This document shows, piece by piece, positions 26,038 through 33,784 of a stretch of 33,784 nucleotides of DNA. The stretch comes from Bacteroidota bacterium. GTDB lineage: Bacteria > Bacteroidota > Bacteroidia > Chitinophagales > Chitinophagaceae. The notes beneath the pieces were generated by a model that did no database searches, had not been told where the DNA came from, and saw nothing but the letters and a program-made list of their open reading frames with translations. The stretch covers positions 1-33,784 of the forward strand of contig JAKAKY010000004.1 in NCBI GenBank assembly GCA_021824365.1. Reading direction: 5' to 3'. The number at the start of each line of letters is the position of its first letter. Within the stretch, counting starts at the first letter, position 1. A program made the position numbers and the translations under genes.

Positions 26038-27285
26038 GAGATAGCTGTAAAGTGTGTCCTGTTTATTAATTTCAGTAAAATCGATGTAATTGTGTTGCAT
26101 TCTGGTTAAAAGGGGGGCATAATCATTACGGTCGGTTAATTCAATGCCTACTAAAGCCGGGCCTGTTTCTTTATTGGTTTTTTGCATGTACCCGAAGCGG
26201 GTAATATCATTATCAGGGCCTAATACTTTGTTTAAAAATTCTCTTAAAGCACCGGATCTTTGTGCAAATTGAATCAGGAAATAATGTTTCAATCCTTCGT
26301 ATTGTAAGGAACGCTCTTTAATTTCGGGCATTCTGTCAATATCATTGTTGCCACCGCTTACAATGCAAACCACTGTTTTATTTTTTATTGGAGTGGCATA
26401 TTGCTCAAGTGCAGCAATGCTTAAGGCACCGGCAGGTTCTGCTACTATGGCATTTTGGTTATAGAGGTTTAAGATGGTGGTACATACCTTCCCTTCGGGT
26501 ACCAAACAAATATTATTCAGTATTTCTTTGCAAATAGGGTAAGTAAGACTGCCTACTTTTTTAACAGCTGCACCATCTACAAAACGATCAATTTTTTGAA
26601 GCATTATCGGCTCACCGGCTTCAAAAGCTTTGTACATGGAAGGTGCCCCTTCAGGTTCTACCCCAATTAATTGGGTGTTGGGAGCATTTTGTTTAAAATA
26701 ACTGCCAACTCCGGCAGCTAATCCGCCACCTCCTATTGGCATGAATAGATAATCGATATGGGATAATGATTCAAGTATTTCTATGCCTACTGTTGATTGT
26801 CCCTCTATTACTTTCAGGTCATCGAACGGAGGAATAAATGTCATTTCATTTTTGAGGGTAAATTGTTGGGCTGCAAGGGCGCAATCATCAAAGGTATCGC
26901 CGGTTAATTTAATTTCAATGGCATCTTCACCAAACATTTTGGTTTGGTTAATTTTTTGTTTGGGTGTAATAATGGGCATAAATACAATACCCTTAATGCC
27001 TAAGTATTTGCAACTATACGCAAAGCCCTGTGCGTGGTTGCCTGCACTGGCGCAAACAACACCCTTTTTTAATTGGGTTTCGGAAAGGCTGTTTAACAAA
27101 TTAAATGCACCACGCAGTTTATAAGAGCGCACTATTTGTAAATCTTCGCGCTTTAAATAGATATTGCATTGGTATTGTTTGGATAAAACAGGATTATATT
27201 GCAAAGGGGTATGCAATACCACCTGCTTTAGTTTATGGTAAGCTTCATGGTAATTGAATGGATATGTTTTTTCTATTACATGCAT
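26032..27285 (-). CDS. ilvA: Threonine ammonia-lyase (threonine dehydratase), biosynthetic
   Basis: IlvA deaminates threonine to 2-oxobutanoate, the committed step to isoleucine. The protein has 417 residues. The PLP lysine is K56 in the motif IVRSYKLRGA (51-60). The phosphate-binding glycine loop reads GGGGLAAGVG. A single C-terminal ACT-like regulatory domain covers about 330-417, beginning near GLKHYFLIQFAQRSGALREF, so feedback by isoleucine is expected, as in the shorter Bacillus-type enzymes. The catabolic form lacks such a domain. It is the last gene of the ilv operon, 57 bases after ilvC, with a perfect 13-pair hairpin in that gap. Its substrate comes from the thr operon encoded elsewhere in this window. 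Confidence 0.95.
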   Translation of the reverse strand: MHVIEKTYPFNYHEAYHKLKQVVLHTPLQYNPVLSKQYQCNIYLKREDLQIVRSYKLRGAFNLLNSLSETQLKKGVVCASAGNHAQGFAYSCKYLGIKGIVFMPIITPKQKINQTKMFGEDAIEIKLTGDTFDDCALAAQQFTLKNEMTFIPPFDDLKVIEGQSTVGIEILESLSHIDYLFMPIGGGGLAAGVGSYFKQNAPNTQLIGVEPEGAPSMYKAFEAGEPIMLQKIDRFVDGAAVKKVGSLTYPICKEILNNICLVPEGKVCTTILNLYNQNAIVAEPAGALSIAALEQYATPIKNKTVVCIVSGGNNDIDRMPEIKERSLQYEGLKHYFLIQFAQRSGALREFLNKVLGPDNDITRFGYMQKTNKETGPALVGIELTDRNDYAPLLTRMQHNYIDFTEINKQDTLYSYLI

Positions 27286-27300
27286 TCCCGAATCTTTAAC

Positions 27301-27335
27301 AAAGATGATGGTGTATTGAGTGCACCATCATCTTT
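27301..27335 (-). promoter_or_regulatory. Perfect 13-pair hairpin between ilvC and ilvA
   Basis: AAAGATGATGGTG (27301-27313) is perfectly complementary to CACCATCATCTTT (27323-27335) with a nine-base loop. On the minus strand it ends 16 bases before the ilvA ATG and is followed by GTTAAAGATT, with no real T-run. It could be a partial terminator, an mRNA-stabilising or processing stem, or a structure limiting ilvA translation. It lies inside an apparent operon, so it may set the IlvA level separately from IlvC. Confidence 0.6.
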
Positions 27336-27342
27336 GTAGTAT

Positions 27343-28392
27343 TTATTTTTGATTTTCAGGCCTTAAACTACGTACGGTTTTACCGGCTTTCCACATTTCG
27401 CTTTCTCTTAATTCTTTCAATTCAACTTCTAATTTTTCACGATAATCGGGCTGGCTGTTCAGATCAATAGAACGCTGTGATTCTTTTCCGGCAGCAACGC
27501 TTTCATATAATTCTTTAAAAACGGGAGTTGTGGCATCTCTAAATTTTTTCCACCAGTCTAAAGCGCCTCTTTGTGCGGTGGTAGAGCAGTTGGCATACAT
27601 CCAATCCATACCATTTTCAGCAACTAACGGCATAAGGCTTTGTGTAAGTTCTTCTACTGTTTCGTTAAAAGCTTCGCTGGGTGAGTGGCCTTTATCGCGT
27701 AAAACCTGATACTGTGCCGCAAATATGCCCTGAATAGCGCCCATTAATGTGCCTCTTTCTCCGGTTAAATCACTATAAACCTCTTTTCTAAAATCGGTTT
27801 CAAATAAATAACCGCTACCTACGGCAATACCTAAAGCAATTACTCTATCTTTTGCTTTGCCTGTTGCATCCTGGTAAATGGCATAACTGCTGTTTAAGCC
27901 ACGGCCTTGTAAAAACATTCTTCTTAATGAAGTACCCGAACCCTTTGGGGCTACTAAAAATACATCTACATCTTTTGGCGGAATGATGCCGGTTTGTTCA
28001 TTGAAAGTGATGCCAAAGCCATGTGAGAAGTAAAGCGCTTTACCTGGTGTAAGATGTTTTTTAACTGTGGGCCATAAGGCTATTTGTGCTGCATCGCTTA
28101 GCAGGTAACAAATGATAGTGCCTCTTTGCAATGCTTCTTCAATTTCAAATAAAGTTTGGCCGGGTACAAAACCATCGGCAATGGCTTTATCCCATGTTTT
28201 AGAGTTTTTACGTTGTCCTACAATTACATTAATACCATTGTCGCGTTGGTTTAAAGCTTGTCCGGGTCCCTGAACGCCATACCCAATTACAGCAACAGTT
28301 TCATTTTTTAAAACTTCCTGTGCTTTTGATAATGGAAATTCTTCGCGGGTTACTACGTTTTCTTCAACACCGCCGAAATTCAATTTTGCCAT
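27343..28392 (-). CDS. ilvC: Ketol-acid reductoisomerase
   Basis: IlvC isomerises and reduces 2-acetolactate and 2-aceto-2-hydroxybutanoate with NAD(P)H and magnesium, giving the dihydroxy acids used by IlvD. The protein has 349 residues, a class I-like length. The Rossmann loop is GYGVQGPGQALN (37-48), where many bacteria have GYGSQGHAHALN; I recall the GPGQ variant as usual in Bacteroidota. The cofactor-specificity loop reads VGQRKNSKTW (58-67). Active-site candidates are H124 (SHGFGI), and D208 and E212 as metal ligands in EVYSDLTGERG. The gene lies 45 bases after ilvN and upstream of ilvA in the same operon. The cofactor preference cannot be decided by eye. Confidence 0.96.
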   Translation of the reverse strand: MAKLNFGGVEENVVTREEFPLSKAQEVLKNETVAVIGYGVQGPGQALNQRDNGINVIVGQRKNSKTWDKAIADGFVPGQTLFEIEEALQRGTIICYLLSDAAQIALWPTVKKHLTPGKALYFSHGFGITFNEQTGIIPPKDVDVFLVAPKGSGTSLRRMFLQGRGLNSSYAIYQDATGKAKDRVIALGIAVGSGYLFETDFRKEVYSDLTGERGTLMGAIQGIFAAQYQVLRDKGHSPSEAFNETVEELTQSLMPLVAENGMDWMYANCSTTAQRGALDWWKKFRDATTPVFKELYESVAAGKESQRSIDLNSQPDYREKLEVELKELRESEMWKAGKTVRSLRPENQK

Positions 28393-28437
28393 TGTGCTAA
28401 TTTTTAATTTTTAAAGTTAGTTGTTTACTATTTTGAA

Positions 28438-29025
28438 TTACATGGTAAATACTTCTGCCTGTTTACTGAGGTATACATTTTCAATTACTTCCTCACCGGG
28501 CTCAGTTTGTTCAAATTCTTTTAATTTTTCATGGAAGCCATGACTCGATTTGATGATGGCTACTCTTGCACTTCTTACAAATTCAATTAAGCCATAAGGT
28601 TCTAAAAATTTCACCAATCGATCGGTTTCTTCCCGATGGCCGGATGTTTCAAAAACGGTATAATCTTTTCTAATTACAACCGCTCTTGCGCCATATTCTC
28701 TCAATAACCTTTCTACTTTTACTTTTTCTGCAATGGCTTCTGTAGAAACTTTATACATGGCCAGTTCTTGCCATACAATTTCATCTTCTGTATTATAGTA
28801 TGCTTTCAAAACTTCTACCTGTTTTTCTATTTGGCGGCATAGTTTTCTTACTACATCTTCGGTTTCATTAATAACAATGGTAAACCGGTGTATACCTTCC
28901 GATTCGGAAGGAGAAGTATTGAGGCTTTCAATATTGATTTTTCTACGCGAAAAAATGATGGCAATTCGGTTTAAAAGGCCAATTTGGTTTTCGGTATAAA
29001 CGGTAATGGTAAATTCCTGTTTCAT
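28438..29025 (-). CDS. ilvN: Acetolactate synthase small (regulatory) subunit
   Basis: The small subunit activates the catalytic subunit IlvB and confers feedback inhibition, usually by valine. The start at 29025 gives 195 residues beginning MKQEFTITVYTENQIGLLNR. A longer frame from 29088 would add 21 unrelated residues and overlap ilvB, so I reject it. The ACT domain spans about 1-75, with the ligand loop around NQIGLLNRIAIIFSRRKINI and SESEGIHRFTIVI. A second domain typical of longer small subunits follows, with EYGARAVVIRKDYTVFETSG and PYGLIEFVRSARVAI. The gene follows ilvB by 32 bases and precedes ilvC by 45, inside the ilv operon. Confidence 0.95.
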   Translation of the reverse strand: MKQEFTITVYTENQIGLLNRIAIIFSRRKINIESLNTSPSESEGIHRFTIVINETEDVVRKLCRQIEKQVEVLKAYYNTEDEIVWQELAMYKVSTEAIAEKVKVERLLREYGARAVVIRKDYTVFETSGHREETDRLVKFLEPYGLIEFVRSARVAIIKSSHGFHEKLKEFEQTEPGEEVIENVYLSKQAEVFTM

Positions 29026-29057
29026 GTTTGTGCTATTATAATTTGAATGAATTGCAA

Positions 29058-30803
29058 TTACTGTAACCTGATTTCTGCAACGCTGCAACCCTGCGGCACC
29101 ATTGGGAAAACATTGTTTTCTTTACCAACCATTACTTCCAATAAATAGCTGCCATTATGATTCAGCATGGTTTGTAATGCATTTTTCAAATCTTTTCTTT
29201 TATCAATACTATTGGCTTCAATGTGGTAGGCTTTGGCTAATTGAACAAAATCGGGGCTGGTAATATCTACAAACGAGTAGCGCTTGTCGTTAAATAATTG
29301 CTGCCATTGCCGAACCATGCCCAGAAACCGGTTATTTAATATTAATATTTTTACATCTACATTAAATTGCATAATGGTACCTAATTCCTGAAGGGTCATT
29401 TGAAAACCCCCATCGCCTGTAATGGCTACTACTGTACGGTTAGGTGCGCCATATTTTGCGCCAATGGCTGCCGGTAAGCCAAAACCCATGGTACCTGCTC
29501 CACCCGATGTGATGTTGCTTTTCGACTGATTGAATTTAGCATAACGGCAGGCTACCATTTGGTGTTGGCCAACATCTGTAACAATAATGGCATTACCGTT
29601 GGTTAATTCATTCAAAGTTTTAATTACTTCGCCCATGGTCATGATATCGGTGCGTGGATTCAGTTCTTCATGTATCACTACATCATATTCTTTCTGGGCA
29701 AATTCACTGAACTTGTCAATCCATACTTTATTTTGATTGGGCTGTATTAATTTGGTGAGCATGGGTAAGGTTTCTTTGCAATCGCCCCAAACCGCTACCG
29801 TTGTTTGTACATTTTTGTCAATTTCAGCGGGGTCAATGTCTAAATGAATTACTTTGGCTTGTTTGGCATATTTATCTAAACGGCCGGTTACCCTGTCGTC
29901 AAAACGCATACCCACAGCAATCAACACATCACATTCGTTGGTTAATACATTAGGGCCATAATTACCGTGCATTCCTAACATGCCCACATTTAAAGGATGA
30001 TCTGTTGGCAGGGCACTTAATCCTAAAAGTGTCCATGCAGCGGGTAAATTAGCTTTTTCTATGAATGCTTTAAACTCGTTTTCTGCTTTGCCTAAAATAA
30101 CACCCTGGCCAAATAAAACAAAAGGTTTTTTTGCTTCATTGATAAGTTGTGCGGCTTTTTCAATAAATTCTTTTCTTATAATTGGTTTTGGGCGGTAGCT
30201 TCTAATATGTTCGCATTTTTTGTAACCTTCATAATCAAATTTTTGCAACTGTGCATTTTTGGTAATATCAATTAAAACCGGTCCGGGCCTTCCGGTACGT
30301 GCAATGTAAAAGGCTTTGGCTAAAACATGTGGTATTTCAGTTGCGTCAGTAACCTGGTAATTCCATTTTGTAATAGGTGTTGTAATATTGATTACATCTA
30401 CTTCCTGAAAAGCATCAGTACCTAACAGGTGTGCAAAAACCTGGCCGGTTACACAAACTAGCGGAGTACTATCTATCATAGCATCTGCTAATCCTGTTAC
30501 CAAATTGGTTGCACCCGGGCCACTTGTAGCAAATACAACACCGGTTCTACCCGAACTACGGGCATAGCCTTGTGCTGCATGAATGGCACCTTGTTCGTGC
30601 CTTACCAGTATGTGTGTCAGTTCTTTATTATAATCGTACAATGCATCATAAATAGGCATAATGGCTCCACCGGGATATCCAAATATCGTATCTATCCCTT
30701 CTGCTATGAAGGCTTCTAATACTGCTTGTGAGCCGGAAATATTAGTTGTGTTGCCGGGTGTTGAGGCTGCAATATTTTTAGGTGCTGTAAGTATAGTTTC
30801 CAT
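29058..30803 (-). CDS. ilvB: Acetolactate synthase large (catalytic) subunit
   Basis: This thiamine-diphosphate enzyme condenses two pyruvates to acetolactate (valine, leucine), or pyruvate with 2-oxobutanoate to acetohydroxybutanoate (isoleucine). The protein has 581 residues. The N-terminal ThDP domain contains FGYPGGAIMPIYDAL (41-55) and the catalytic E70 in RHEQGAIHAAQGYARS. The middle FAD-binding domain follows. The C-terminal ThDP and magnesium motif runs from GDGGFQMTLQELGT to the NNRFLGMVRQWQQLF block. The biosynthetic (AHAS) type is supported by the adjacent small subunit. The gene begins 14 bases after the ilvD stop, so translation of the two may be coupled. Confidence 0.97.
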   Translation of the reverse strand: METILTAPKNIAASTPGNTTNISGSQAVLEAFIAEGIDTIFGYPGGAIMPIYDALYDYNKELTHILVRHEQGAIHAAQGYARSSGRTGVVFATSGPGATNLVTGLADAMIDSTPLVCVTGQVFAHLLGTDAFQEVDVINITTPITKWNYQVTDATEIPHVLAKAFYIARTGRPGPVLIDITKNAQLQKFDYEGYKKCEHIRSYRPKPIIRKEFIEKAAQLINEAKKPFVLFGQGVILGKAENEFKAFIEKANLPAAWTLLGLSALPTDHPLNVGMLGMHGNYGPNVLTNECDVLIAVGMRFDDRVTGRLDKYAKQAKVIHLDIDPAEIDKNVQTTVAVWGDCKETLPMLTKLIQPNQNKVWIDKFSEFAQKEYDVVIHEELNPRTDIMTMGEVIKTLNELTNGNAIIVTDVGQHQMVACRYAKFNQSKSNITSGGAGTMGFGLPAAIGAKYGAPNRTVVAITGDGGFQMTLQELGTIMQFNVDVKILILNNRFLGMVRQWQQLFNDKRYSFVDITSPDFVQLAKAYHIEANSIDKRKDLKNALQTMLNHNGSYLLEVMVGKENNVFPMVPQGCSVAEIRLQ

Positions 30804-30817
30804 GAAAATAATTTTAA

Positions 30818-32518
30818 TTATGATTGAAATGGTTGTTCATCGGTAACACAACCTTCTGAAGCTGATGTTACCAACTGAGCATATTTATACAAAATGCCAT
30901 TGGTTGCTTTTAAGGCAGGGCGTTTCCATTTTGATTTTCGGGTTTCAATAATGCTATTATCTACTAACAAATTGATGGTATTTTTTACCGCATCAATTTC
31001 AATAATATCATCATTTTCTACCAGCGCTAATAAACCACCTGTAAATGCTTCCGGGGTAATATGGCCTACCACAAATCCGTGTGTTCCACCACTGAAACGC
31101 CCGTCGGTAATTAGTGCCACACTTTTGCCTAAACCTGCACCAATAATGGCACTGGTAGGTTTTAGCATTTCGGGCATACCGGGTGCACCTTTGGGGCCTA
31201 TGTAGCGAATTACGACGACATCGCCAGGTTGAATTAAATTATTTTCAATGCCTTTAATAAAATCGTGTTCTCCATCAAATACACGTGCAGTGCCTTTAAA
31301 ATGGGTGCCTTCTTTACCGCTAATTTTTGCAACGGCCCCTTCGGCAGCCAGATTTCCAAATAAAATTTGCAAATGCCCTGTTACTTTAAGGGGTTGTTCA
31401 ATGGGCCTGATAACCTGTTGTTGGTTAAAATCCAAATCGGGTGCAGTAGTTACATTTTCTGCTATTGTTTTTCCGGTAACAGTAAGGCATTGACTGTGTA
31501 AGAACCCTTTTTTTAATAAATATTTTATTACTGCAGGAAGCCCGCCATATTGGTGTAAATCTTCCATTAAATATTTACCACTTGGCTTAAAGTCGGCCAG
31601 TACCGGTACTTTATTACTAATTTTTTGAAAGTCGTTGATGTTTAAAGGTATGCCTACACTTTTGGCTATGGCTATTAAGTGAAGCACAGCATTGGTACTG
31701 CCTCCTAAAACCATTATAACGGTAATTGCATTTTCAAAAGCTTCACGAGTCATAATATCTCTTGGCTTAATATCTTTTTCCAGTAAAACTTTGATGGCTT
31801 TACCGGCTGCTTCACATTCTTTTTGTTTATCTTTGCTTAATGCGGGATTGCTGGAGGAATAGGGTAGGCTCATGCCTAATGCTTCAATAGCCGAGGCCAT
31901 GGTGTTAGCAGTATACATACCACCACATGCACCGGCACCCGGACAGGCATGCTGAATAATACCTTTAAAATCACCTTCACTTAATTTGCCTGCTATTTTT
32001 TGGCCTAATGCTTCAAATGCAGAAACAATATTCAAGTCTTCACCTTTATAATGCCCGGGAGCAATGGTTCCGCCATAAATCATTAATCCGGGCCTGTTTA
32101 GTCTTCCCATAGCCATAACAGAACCCGGCATGTTTTTATCGCAACCCGGTATAGTAATTAAACCGTCATAGTATTGTGCACCTGCATTGGTTTCTATGCT
32201 ATCGGCAATTAAATCCCTACTCACCAACGAATAACGCATACCGTCTGTCCCCATACTTATACCATCACTTACACCAATGGTATAAAATCGTAATCCTAAC
32301 AAACCTTCTGTTGCGTTAACACTTTTTTTCACTTCTGTAGCCATATCATTCAAATGCATATTGCAGGGGTTACCATCCCAACCCATACTGGCTATCCCAA
32401 CTTGTGCTTTATTAAAATCTTCATCTTTAAAACCAATAGCATAATACATTGATTGCGCTGCCGGGTGTGTTTCATCTTGTGTTAATGTTTTACTGTATTT
32501 GTTTAATTCGTTTAGCAT
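30818..32518 (-). CDS. ilvD: Dihydroxy-acid dehydratase
   Basis: IlvD dehydrates 2,3-dihydroxy-isovalerate and -methylvalerate to the 2-oxo acids that IlvE aminates. The protein has 566 residues, normal length. Cluster cysteines are in GNPCNMH (C52), GCDKNMPG (C126) and [18 protein letters not shown] (C192 and C198). Three of them, C52, C126 and C198, match the spacing of the [2Fe-2S] type of this family rather than an E. coli-like [4Fe-4S] enzyme; this assignment rests on pattern only. The C-terminal domain contains [20 protein letters not shown]. It lies between ilvE (30 bases) and ilvB (14 bases) in a tightly packed operon. Confidence 0.97.
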   Translation of the reverse strand: MLNELNKYSKTLTQDETHPAAQSMYYAIGFKDEDFNKAQVGIASMGWDGNPCNMHLNDMATEVKKSVNATEGLLGLRFYTIGVSDGISMGTDGMRYSLVSRDLIADSIETNAGAQYYDGLITIPGCDKNMPGSVMAMGRLNRPGLMIYGGTIAPGHYKGEDLNIVSAFEALGQKIAGKLSEGDFKGIIQHACPGAGACGGMYTANTMASAIEALGMSLPYSSSNPALSKDKQKECEAAGKAIKVLLEKDIKPRDIMTREAFENAITVIMVLGGSTNAVLHLIAIAKSVGIPLNINDFQKISNKVPVLADFKPSGKYLMEDLHQYGGLPAVIKYLLKKGFLHSQCLTVTGKTIAENVTTAPDLDFNQQQVIRPIEQPLKVTGHLQILFGNLAAEGAVAKISGKEGTHFKGTARVFDGEHDFIKGIENNLIQPGDVVVIRYIGPKGAPGMPEMLKPTSAIIGAGLGKSVALITDGRFSGGTHGFVVGHITPEAFTGGLLALVENDDIIEIDAVKNTINLLVDNSIIETRKSKWKRPALKATNGILYKYAQLVTSASEGCVTDEQPFQS

Positions 32519-32548
32519 AGTATTAAATTTGTATATTTTTTATATATC

Positions 32549-33454
32549 TTATTCCGTTCCTAATACTTCATTTAGAAGTGTTTTTTTATTTTCCGCAATT
32601 AAATTTTTATAGGTTGTTTGAATGAGTTTACTGATGGTTTCAGCCCAGGGTTTTGTAAAGGGTTTATCATCTAATGAAGCAATACCAATTACTTCTGCTG
32701 CCGTTCCGCAGAAGAAAGCTGCATCTGCATGATACATATCTTCAATTTTAAATTGTATTTCTTTAGCGGGGATATTTAATTCATTGCACAATTCCAAAAT
32801 GGTTGCACGTGTTATACCGGGTAAAATATTTCCTAATTGGGGTGTGAACAATGTACCATTCTTTTCAAAAAATACATTGGCACCGGGGGCTTCTGCCACA
32901 TAGCCATGCATGTCTAACAAAAGCGCCTCATCATATCCTTTTTGTTTTGCTTCCTGACTGGCTAAAATGGAATTTACATAGTGCCCGGTAGCTTTTGCAT
33001 GAATGTGAAAAGCTTTCGGATTGGGCCTTTCAAAAGAAGAAGTAACTACCCGTAACATTTTATCGCCTAAAAAGGGATCCATTTGCCAGGCTTCAATAAC
33101 AATATGTGAGGTAGTATTTTTAGCAAAACTCATATTGGCTGGGGCATAAACTAACGGACGTATATAGGCGTCTTGTAAATCATTTAATGCTAATACTTTG
33201 TAAGCAGCTTCTATCAATTCTTCAACTGTATAAGGGTATGGCAAATTCAGTGCCTGTGCAGATTGTTGCAGCCTTTCAAAATGTGCCTCTGCCTTAAATA
33301 TTTTTGTTGTTCCTGCTATTGTTTTATAGGAGCGAATACCCTCAAAAACACCATATCCGTAGTGTAAGGTTTGGCTATACAAGTCGGTATTGGCATCGGC
33401 TGCTTTTACATAACTGCCGTTTAAGTAAATAAAAGTATTTTGGTTGTAATACAT
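32549..33454 (-). CDS. ilvE: Branched-chain amino acid aminotransferase
   Basis: IlvE transfers the amino group of glutamate to the 2-oxo acids of isoleucine, valine and leucine. It is a fold-type IV PLP enzyme of 301 residues. The early motif LHYGYGVFEGIRSY (30-43) is typical, the PLP lysine is K154 in IHAKATGHYVNSILA, and the phosphate-binding region follows around YDEALLLDMHGYVAEAPGAN and GTAAEVIGIASLDD. D-amino acid transaminases share the fold, but the operon context settles the assignment. It is the first structural gene after the leader peptide and terminator, so it is the gene most directly exposed to attenuation. Its glutamate donor is made by GltBD encoded nearby. Confidence 0.95.
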   Translation of the reverse strand: MYYNQNTFIYLNGSYVKAADANTDLYSQTLHYGYGVFEGIRSYKTIAGTTKIFKAEAHFERLQQSAQALNLPYPYTVEELIEAAYKVLALNDLQDAYIRPLVYAPANMSFAKNTTSHIVIEAWQMDPFLGDKMLRVVTSSFERPNPKAFHIHAKATGHYVNSILASQEAKQKGYDEALLLDMHGYVAEAPGANVFFEKNGTLFTPQLGNILPGITRATILELCNELNIPAKEIQFKIEDMYHADAAFFCGTAAEVIGIASLDDKPFTKPWAETISKLIQTTYKNLIAENKKTLLNEVLGTE

Positions 33455-33477
33455 GTGTTTGTTTTTGTTGTATGAAA

Positions 33478-33506
33478 TAAAAAACCCGCCTTTGTTGAGG
33501 CGGGTT
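33478..33506 (-). terminator. Attenuator terminator of the ilv operon
   Basis: On the minus strand, AACCCGCCT (33506-33498) pairs perfectly over nine bases with AGGCGGGTT (33491-33483) around a six-base loop, followed by a T-run (TTTTTTA, 33484-33478). It sits after the leader-peptide stop and 23 bases before the ilvE ATG, so it would stop transcription before the structural genes. The leader segment at 33537-33547 can pair with its 5' arm instead (33497-33508; 9 of 11 positions), forming a plausible antiterminator. Confidence 0.88.
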
Positions 33507-33536
33507 AAATTTGTTTATTGGTTAGAACAAATAAAA

Positions 33537-33635
33537 TTACCCCCCTCCAAGGACAGGCAGGATAATGACAATAACAATAACTGCTGAAATTACCGACAGT
33601 TGAAATGAAATAGCATTATATAATTTGTTCTTCAA
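33537..33635 (-). CDS. ilvL: ilv operon leader peptide (32 codons, Val/Ile/Leu rich)
   Basis: A TTG at 33635, preceded by an A9 tract, opens a 32-codon frame ending in TAA at 33537. It begins MKNKLYNAISFQLS, and residues 15-29 are VISAVIVIVIILPVL: five Val, five Ile and two Leu out of 15. It ends in three Gly codons, GGA GGG GGG. No in-frame ATG exists between the upstream stop at 33695-33693 and this point, so the TTG start is inferred. The control codons fit the operon, which makes isoleucine and valine and has no leu genes. The final G-rich codons double as the antiterminator strand, which explains the odd Gly tail. The arrangement parallels E. coli IlvL without evident sequence homology. 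The symbol is by analogy. Confidence 0.85.
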   Translation of the reverse strand: MKNKLYNAISFQLSVISAVIVIVIILPVLGGG

Positions 33636-33652
33636 TTTTTTTTTATTTGGAA

Positions 33653-33683
33653 CAAATATACCTGTTGTATGCGTATGAACAAA
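33653..33683 (-). promoter_or_regulatory. Promoter of the ilv operon, Bacteroidota type
   Basis: On the minus strand, TTTG (33683-33680) is followed after exactly 19 bases by TATATTTG (33660-33653). Both elements match the Bacteroidota consensus (TTTG / TAnnTTTG) and so does the spacing. Initiation a few bases downstream, near 33648, would leave about 12 bases before the leader-peptide start. This is the best promoter match in the window. Confidence 0.85.
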
Positions 33684-33709
33684 GAACTTTTTTATTGAAC
33701 AAGCGGGGA

Positions 33710-33784
33710 CTAAATAATAGTCGACTTGCGCAACTCAATATTTTTGTGATTAATATCCTCGAAATTGTTGTTACTGGCTATAAA
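33710..33784 (-). CDS. Possible 3' end of an unidentified upstream gene
   Basis: On the minus strand the frame entering the window at 33784 stays open for 24 codons, reading FIASNNNFEDINHKNIELRK and then STII before TAG. The composition looks protein-like, with codons such as GAG TTG CGC AAG. It stops 27 bases before the ilv promoter, where an upstream co-directional gene could end. The piece is too short to identify and may be chance. No terminator is visible after it. Confidence 0.3.
   Translation of the reverse strand, partial: FIASNNNFEDINHKNIELRKSTII

Noticed and set aside
29023-29088. Longer ilvN start overlapping ilvB
   Set aside because: The ACT domain begins with MKQEFTITVYTENQ at 29025. 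The upstream 21 residues are unrelated to the family and simply reflect an open frame across the ilvB stop.
1-33784. Mobile elements, phage genes, CRISPR arrays, defence systems, tRNA or rRNA genes
   Set aside because: All sizeable coding regions are assigned to core metabolic, transport or information genes. I saw no transposase, integrase, regularly spaced repeats or cloverleaf sequences.

Overview
This is an AT-rich stretch of a chromosome from a member of the Bacteroidota, most likely close to the Chitinophagaceae. That call rests on the ribosomal and RpoB protein sequences, on promoter elements of the Bacteroidota type (TTTG, about 20 bases, TAnnTTTG), on A-rich rather than Shine-Dalgarno leaders, and on the Bacteroidota-type PEP carboxylase and ketol-acid reductoisomerase. 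The placement comes from recognition by eye, not a search. The window holds core metabolism only: no mobile elements, CRISPR arrays, tRNAs or rRNAs were seen.

Layout. (1) 1-2213, + strand: the end of rplK, then rplA, rplJ and rplL, closed by a strong intrinsic terminator. (2) 2214-6336, +: rpoB as its own unit, with its own promoter and terminator. rpoC does not follow it. (3) 6451-7572, +: a secreted lactonase-type beta-propeller protein, whose 3' end overlaps that of thrC. (4) 7555-12660, -: thrA-thrB-thrC, preceded by a 16-residue Thr/Ile leader peptide. (5) 12729-15302, +: ppc. (6) 15382-19601, -: ammonium transporter, outer-membrane barrel protein, ammonium transporter. (7) 19785-25980, -: gltB-gltD. 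(8) 26032-33683, -: ilvE-ilvD-ilvB-ilvN-ilvC-ilvA, preceded by a well-defined promoter, a 32-residue Val/Ile/Leu-rich leader peptide and an intrinsic terminator.

The genes from 7.5 kb onward form one metabolic theme. Ammonium enters through the two Amt proteins and is fixed into glutamate by GltBD (glutamine synthetase is not in the window). PEP carboxylase supplies oxaloacetate for aspartate. ThrA, ThrB and ThrC take aspartate to threonine; aspartate-semialdehyde dehydrogenase (asd) is not here. IlvA starts isoleucine synthesis from threonine, and IlvBN, IlvC, IlvD and IlvE finish isoleucine and valine. No leu genes are present.

The most notable observations are the two unannotated leader peptides. 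Upstream of ilvE, a promoter, a Val/Ile-rich peptide, a terminator and a plausible antiterminator pairing lie in the right order for ribosome-mediated attenuation. Upstream of thrA there is an analogous peptide ending ATTTITL. The absence of rpoC behind rpoB is the other structural oddity.
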